The position numbers and the translations under genes are program-made. This document shows positions 60,601 to 64,000 of a DNA stretch of 64,000 nt, piece by piece (the first letter of the stretch is position 1; each line of letters begins with the position of its first letter). This DNA is from JAUILA01 sp050289805 (GTDB lineage: Bacteria; Bacteroidota; Bacteroidia; Cytophagales; Cyclobacteriaceae): NCBI GenBank assembly GCA_050289805.1, contig JBNKGL010000002.1:62001-126000 (forward strand). Reading direction: 5' to 3'. The notes under the pieces were generated by a model that was not told where the DNA came from, did no database searches, and was given only the letters and a program-made list of their open reading frames with translations.

Positions 60601-62064
60601 TGCTTCCGCTGTATACTCAACGGCAAAATCTTCGGCACAGACTGTATCAGACTGGGGGAAGCCGCTGATTTGGAGGTCAAACTGTGTAATATTCGCAGCC
60701 TGGGTAAAGGTTGCAGAGTCACCATTCAGATAAACCCGTAATGCCACATTATAATTGCCTCCTTGTTCATAGGTATGAAAGGGTGCAAGATCAGTTGATC
60801 CGGCTCCATCTCCAAAATCCCAGCGCACACTGTCGGCACCGGGCTCGATTGTTGGGAAAAAAAGCGTAGGTACGCTGGCACATGTACCTGCAATTTCGAT
60901 GGTTGCCATGATCATCGGATCGAATGGAGGCAGGAAAGCCGGAAACTGGCGCCCCTGATAATTGATGTTCCCCCCGAAAGCGTTCGCAGTATATCGTACC
61001 TGTGCTGCAATAGTATCGGGATCATTGATCCTTCCAACCCGCAATGATCCGTTGGTGTGTTGATATAAATGATAAATGGAACTGTCAGGAGCCATTTGAA
61101 GTCCGTAACTCCGCAGCATATTTTGTGTCGGAACAGGACGCAGCGTAAGTGGTGTTTCGGTGAGGTCTACCTGCATTAATGCATCTGAAGGTGAGCTAAA
61201 ATTTCCTGAGAGGAAAAGATAGCGTCCGTTATTGGACCATTCCGTATCGTATATATTATATACCTGTGTTGAACCACTGGTTCCCGGGATCGCAGTGGCT
61301 GCGGCACCGAAGGCACCGGTAGCCGTATTAAAAGTTACCAGTGATGCGTTTTCAGCGGCGGTTCTTGGTGCGATCGCCAGCTGACCTGTTTCAGCATTGT
61401 AGGAAAAATTATCTACGACAGTAGGTGCATTCACAATGAAAGTTGGAGGCAATCCTACGGTTCCGGTAGCGTCGATATTAATGGCGTTGTAGCTGGTGCT
61501 GGCAGTTTGATGGGCAATCAGCCAAAATCCACTTCGGTCATCCTTGGGAAGGATGATCATCCCGGGGTCATAGGTACCCGCAAGCCCATTTACAGGCTGA
61601 TTCTTGGTGGTCACATCCCCGCGCGGAATGGCATTGGCATTCGCCGCATTCAGGTTCATGTCTACCGTAGTAACCCTGATGGAACCATTGTTGGTGAATA
61701 TGAAATACTGATCCGGGTTATTGGGATTTGCACAGATCGCCACTCCCTGGTTTACGCCGCCAGACCCGGAAAGACCTGTGCCATTGGGCATGATGTTATT
61801 ATCCCGGTCATAAACGTTGATCCCATCTGTATAAAAAAGGATGACGCCTGATACAGGATCAGTTGCGACGGCGCTCATTCCGGTCCCCAGGTTTCTGGGT
61901 ATTGTAACAGCTTCCGCAGCATATCCGGGGCGGATGAAACGGAACCCATTTCCGCTGTTTCCAAAATACCAGTATATGGTGGATTGTGTTTGTGCAAATG
62001 CCGAAAGCGTTACAAACAATAATAAAAAGCCAAGAATAAATTGTCTGAAAAAACCTTTCCTCAT
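57610..62064 (-). CDS. giant secreted protein with PKD domain and T9SS type-B (gliding) C-terminal domain
   Basis: 1,484 residues with a signal peptide (1-24). Two large repeats of a propeller-like layout (about 25-385 and 555-945) share phrases such as STIYWYFGNSGNGFRF / RAFIWYFGEHAGIDF, ILFYTDGINVYDR / LFYSDGVDLYDR and the following FIFTNN/FIFLAR segments. A PKD domain lies between them (about 395-465: VRWDFGDGAGSTDLAPFHTY), and more Ig-like domains follow (about 975-1385). The gliding-type T9SS signal is at about 1390-1484 (FNRWGEMIAQSSD). Likely a surface adhesin or structural protein, divergent from porP/sprF. Confidence 0.9.
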   Translation of the reverse strand: MRKGFFRQFILGFLLLFVTLSAFAQTQSTIYWYFGNSGNGFRFIRPGYAAEAVTIPRNLGTGMSAVATDPVSGVILFYTDGINVYDRDNNIMPNGTGLSGSGGVNQGVAICANPNNPDQYFIFTNNGSIRVTTVDMNLNAANANAIPRGDVTTKNQPVNGLAGTYDPGMIILPKDDRSGFWLIAHQTASTSYNAINIDATGTVGLPPTFIVNAPTVVDNFSYNAETGQLAIAPRTAAENASLVTFNTATGAFGAAATAIPGTSGSTQVYNIYDTEWSNNGRYLFLSGNFSSPSDALMQVDLTETPLTLRPVPTQNMLRSYGLQMAPDSSIYHLYQHTNGSLRVGRINDPDTIAAQVRYTANAFGGNINYQGRQFPAFLPPFDPMIMATIEIAGTCASVPTLFFPTIEPGADSVRWDFGDGAGSTDLAPFHTYEQGGNYNVALRVYLNGDSATFTQAANITQFDLQISGFPQSDTVCAEDFAVEYTAEAQSSGGGQGPQPTFRWSNQLIDDATTTIDSAGNYYVTATDPTTGCVAYQSLRVVEYRAIQQRAFIWYFGEHAGIDFNPIVDVNNPGPARPIPFGDPDDLFGGNQLIAPEGCAIFCDDNGQPLFYSDGVDLYDRLGQLVATDIGGSKNATQSVFIMDFPNDATLFYIFLARQVYDPSGNSSYELNYVVFDLKQRDGLGDLIRDTNDDIIITKLYSPNTERITGNQNWVVVHEWGNSNFRAYPVNAQGIGAAIVSNVGSVHNSATSSTAQGYMKLAPTGKLAVGVSQSNTENYVELFDFDNTSGEISNPLRLDFGNETGQVYGIEFSSDYRKVFATIRTPGGPSKVYRWQIDSTTVAGNETDPSFIRNSRNLVASEASADLGAMQLGPDGQIYIARDGSANLATITNPNADMTTVPIQDAGYLLDGFGLGENLVDGGFTRSLLGLPNFASQYVTSPQEIGAEVMSGCIGETLEFNVINTQSLETYRWNIYDSDSVLVSSGTGETYEFSTMNPGIYTVRVDVIPDCQIVESMPLPAFATFEIFGEPVVNINNIINPSSCGNSNGQFTVSIPELTGSYAFELSGPIAFVSDTIPGPVNQVVDNLPAGTYNIYVINTITGCQSAASAVLTDMGVRFTLDATPTDATCAADDGEVSVSIIPDAGYTVGYPVDYILRLEGSDNGIVTGTYDNADGLQTINATGLFAGVYNMEVTELGGDGCTNTIENIVIGTPPLATLDVPEEVIACDVNEAQIPITTNAPGIRVLDPAPGNYEIINGELRVFAQGDWIIETVDQSGGLCPTTATVPVTFANSDPLPPTIERSYSICPDDPVEENRSATIDPGNATYFSLEYFDEQGNPIVGMGPDYSLNGDVLTVYKEGPIQIEITNAFGCVTRATINVLIDCQARINAPDAFKPGSSIQENQVWKVYPFLVSENDFQVFIFNRWGEMIAQSSDLNFEWNGGYDNNPGKPVPGGTYAYRVIYKSIYEDGRGLQEERGAILLIR

Positions 62065-62293
62065 GGATTCCCGGGATATATGTTTATAACTATTTTAGAC
62101 AGCAAAAATTGTGCGAGTTCTGTCATTCTTGATTATTTATCATACCATTGATTATACAAATAAGCGTTTTAGTGCGTTATTGAGTTCAATATATGTTGCT
62201 TTTTCTTCTATAAGGTTAACGAAAATATGGTAACCAGAGAATGAAGTGTAAGTTTTGACTGGTAAACGACGGTGTTTTACTGGAGAGTTTTGT

Positions 62294-62301
62294 TATTTTT
62301 G
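62294..62301 (+). promoter_or_regulatory. promoter box of the PorP/SprF-like gene
   Basis: TATTTTTG fully matches TAnnTTTG, giving a leader of about 26 bases to the ATG at 62331. The 266-base gap also holds a minus-strand candidate (CAAAAATT, 62103-62110, 7 of 8) for the giant protein gene. Confidence 0.5.
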
Positions 62302-62330
62302 ATGTTCTTGAGAATTTGAATCCGGGATCG

Positions 62331-63371
62331 ATGCGTTTTTCTTTGCTCATAGTATTATGTTTTATTCTGATGGCAGGCCACAGCGCTCATGCCCAGGATC
62401 CTCAGTTTTCGCAGTTTTATGCGGCACCGTTATATCTGAATCCTGCCTTTGCAGGTTCAACCCAATATACACGTGCTGGCCTGAACTATCGTAATCAGTG
62501 GCCATCAATCGAAGCGAACTTTGTAACTTTTTCAGGCTATATCGATCATTTCTTTGAAGATAAGAACAGTGGGGTAGGCTTACTATTCATGCATGACAAG
62601 GAAGGCCGCGCCGGTTTGAAATCAACATTTGTAGCACTTCAATATGCCTATCAGCTTCAAATAACGCAAAACCTGTTCTTCAGACCGGGATTTCAGTTTG
62701 CCTGGTATAACAGGAATGTCAATTTCGCTGATCTTACCTTCGGGGATCAGTTCAATGAATTCGGCGAAGTGATTCAGCCAACCGGTGAAGTTTTTGGCAA
62801 TACCAATAAAAGCTTTATTGACCTGTCTGCAGGAGGTGTTTTATATACACCAAATGCCTGGATCGGATTTTCTGCGAATCATTTGAACACACCACGGCAG
62901 TCATTTGATGAGAATGTGGAAATCGAAGAACTTCCGATTAAATTTTCTGTTCACGGCGGATATAAAATCCAGTTTAAACCAGGTGTTATGGGGAGTGGAT
63001 TATTTGCACGCAGGCAGGAAAGAAGCCTGACCCCAACCTTCCAATATAAATCACAGGGAGAGTTTGACCAGTTTGATCTGGGCTTGTACCTGACGCTCGA
63101 GCCGGTTATTATCGGGGCGTGGTATCGTGGGTTGCCGATTAAACAGATTGATGGTTTTAATAATAATGAGTCAATCGTCTTCCTTCTTGGTTTTACCAAA
63201 AAAGGGCCTGAAGACACATTTAATATAGGGTACAGCTATGACTATACCATTTCACAACTCGGAGCAGCCAGTGGTGGGGCTCATGAAATTTCTATCTCCT
63301 ACATTTGGTCTAACAGGGATCCAAGGAAACCACCGAAAGACGTTATGAGAATACCCTGTCCGGATTTTTAA
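62331..63371 (+). CDS. PorP/SprF family type IX secretion membrane protein
   Basis: Outer-membrane beta-barrel of 346 residues from the ATG at 62331 (a TTG at 62316 is less likely, as it would lengthen the signal). After a signal peptide (1-21, ending AHAQ) the family start DPQFSQFYAAPLYLNPAFAGS is seen, then alternating beta strands to the end. SprF helps secrete the gliding adhesin SprB, and PorP is needed for T9SS in Porphyromonas; the neighbouring giant type-B protein fits such a partnership. A SUI1-like gene follows after 4 bases. Confidence 0.93.
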   Translation: MRFSLLIVLCFILMAGHSAHAQDPQFSQFYAAPLYLNPAFAGSTQYTRAGLNYRNQWPSIEANFVTFSGYIDHFFEDKNSGVGLLFMHDKEGRAGLKSTFVALQYAYQLQITQNLFFRPGFQFAWYNRNVNFADLTFGDQFNEFGEVIQPTGEVFGNTNKSFIDLSAGGVLYTPNAWIGFSANHLNTPRQSFDENVEIEELPIKFSVHGGYKIQFKPGVMGSGLFARRQERSLTPTFQYKSQGEFDQFDLGLYLTLEPVIIGAWYRGLPIKQIDGFNNNESIVFLLGFTKKGPEDTFNIGYSYDYTISQLGAASGGAHEISISYIWSNRDPRKPPKDVMRIPCPDF

Positions 63372-63375
63372 GCAT

Positions 63376-63720
63376 ATGGCAAGAAAAAGAAATAACGATT
63401 GGAAAAAGAGGGATGGCATTGTATTCTCCACCAGGGATGACTTCAGCTACGAATACTCATCGGATGAGGAAACCGAAACACCAGCTCCCGGAAATCAGAA
63501 ATTGAGAATTTTACTTGACACAAAGGCACGTGCTGGAAAGAAGGTAACATTAATTCAGGGATTTCGGGGAACTGACGATGACCTTAAGCAATTGGGAAAG
63601 AGTCTTAAATCTTATTGCGGCGTCGGCGGCACCATTAAGGATGGTGACATACTCCTCCAGGGGGATTTCCGTGACAAGGCCAGGCAGTATCTGTCTGGTG
63701 AAGGCTACAGGGTTTCCTGA
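63376..63720 (+). CDS. eIF1/SUI1-like translation factor (YciH family)
   Basis: 114 residues: a basic, then acidic N-terminal region (1-45) and a SUI1 domain (about 48-112) with DTKARAGKKVTLIQGFRG, LGKSLKSYCGVGGTIKDGDI and LQGDFRDKARQYLSGEGY. Bacterial YciH can act as a start-site fidelity factor or a translation inhibitor. It follows porP/sprF by 4 bases, so it is probably cotranscribed with it. Confidence 0.92.
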   Translation: MARKRNNDWKKRDGIVFSTRDDFSYEYSSDEETETPAPGNQKLRILLDTKARAGKKVTLIQGFRGTDDDLKQLGKSLKSYCGVGGTIKDGDILLQGDFRDKARQYLSGEGYRVS

Positions 63721-63750
63721 CCTGCGATAATTCATTTGCTAAAATTAATT

Positions 63751-63774
63751 GACCGCTTATATAAAAGGCGGTAA
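63751..63774 (+). other. weak hairpin downstream of the SUI1-like gene
   Basis: ACCGC and GCGGT form short arms around a 10-11 base AT-rich loop about 30 bases after the stop codon. There is no T-run, so a terminator role is doubtful. Confidence 0.25.
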
Positions 63775-63824
63775 CATTCTCTTTGGCTGTTGGTTAAATT
63801 CGTGATTGCAGTGTTTTCTGCATT

Positions 63825-64000
63825 ATGGAACGAATCAACAAAGCAAATATGAATTCAACCTCTTCAAGGCAACGCCTCAAATTTCTGCTGGCGTTACTTC
63901 TACTGTTCTCGTATCATTTTTCCCCTGCCCAGGATGATAAGCTCCGACCTGTCTCGGATGTTTATGCACTCCAAAATGTTCGGGTAGTCACTTCTCCCGG
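63825..64000 (+). CDS. secreted amidohydrolase-like protein (3' partial)
   Basis: The last gene runs off the window after 58 complete codons. An N-terminal signal (about 20-37, ending SPAQ) is followed by LRPVSDVYALQNVRVVTSP, which resembles the opening strand of secreted amidohydrolases of the imidazolonepropionase type. A second start at 63849 (ninth codon) is equally possible. The call rests on these few residues only. Confidence 0.5.
   Translation, partial: MERINKANMNSTSSRQRLKFLLALLLLFSYHFSPAQDDKLRPVSDVYALQNVRVVTSP

Noticed and set aside
1..64000. Defence island, prophage, transposon or biosynthetic cluster
   Set aside because: No transposase, integrase, toxin-antitoxin, restriction, phage or NRPS/PKS-like sequence was found; the content is mainly housekeeping and envelope genes.

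Overview
The window is a dense stretch of a Bacteroidota chromosome, most likely from the Cytophagales side of the phylum. The evidence is three very large secreted proteins with type IX secretion (T9SS) C-terminal signals (two gliding-type, one type A), a PorP/SprF-like outer-membrane protein, TPR-fused histidine kinases, the lack of purine-rich ribosome sites, and promoters of the Bacteroidota form TAnnTTTG. Genes lie almost end to end: no gap exceeds about 270 bases, and many neighbours overlap by 1-11 bases. I see no tRNA, rRNA, CRISPR array, insertion sequence or prophage. Both ends cut genes.

Layout. 1-2.4 kb: end of a membrane redox module (NrfD-type subunit, a membrane-anchored beta-domain protein, a monohaem cytochrome c). 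2.4-4.1 kb: ECF sigma factor and glycosyltransferase (minus strand). 4.2-7.3 kb: tgt, an LptF/LptG-type permease and an EamA transporter. 7.3-8.9 kb: fabI and ispE (minus). 9.1-21.8 kb: murI, then nuoH, a TPR histidine kinase, nuoIJKLMN (the membrane arm of complex I) and a long PurF-like amidotransferase. A tandem 7-mer repeat at 21.84 kb separates this from a minus-strand polX-GT9 pair. 24.7-26.7 kb: EVE-domain protein plus a secreted protein of unknown function. 26.8-36 kb: pyruvate dehydrogenase E1 beta, an OmpA/TPR lipoprotein, PspC, GT2, YbaB/EbfC, a T9SS type-B protein, hisS, a small basic protein, a phosphoesterase and a thioredoxin-like protein. 36.4-42.7 kb: cinA, E2 acyltransferase, cystathionine gamma-synthase/lyase and an M1 peptidase on the minus strand, then a DUF4197 lipoprotein. 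42.7-48.6 kb: a 1.4-kDa-residue-scale subtilisin-like T9SS protein (about 1,398 residues) divergent from a PaaN-type aldehyde dehydrogenase. 48.6-57.5 kb: TSUP transporter, the fmt-folA-SDR operon, a DUF1343/NamZ lipoprotein divergent from an FtsX-like permease, pgk, a Sua5-type threonylcarbamoyl-AMP synthase and a Nudix protein. 57.6-64 kb: a 1,484-residue T9SS type-B protein divergent from porP/sprF, an eIF1/SUI1-like protein and the start of a secreted amidohydrolase-like gene.

How the genes work together. Most are housekeeping: respiration (nuo), cell wall and envelope (murI, lptG-like, GT9, namZ-like), lipid and isoprenoid synthesis (fabI, ispE), tRNA biology (tgt, hisS, fmt, tsaC) and central carbon metabolism (pdhB, E2, pgk). 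No clear-cut new system is present. The most unusual points are a histidine kinase inside the nuo membrane-arm operon, a NuoI with a lysine-proline repeat tail, a PolX whose three polymerase carboxylates are all replaced while its PHP site is intact, a Tgt lacking its three zinc cysteines, and several tRNA genes whose -7 promoter box sits 4-5 bases before the start codon, suggesting leaderless mRNAs. All functional calls come from reading motifs in the translations; no database search was run.
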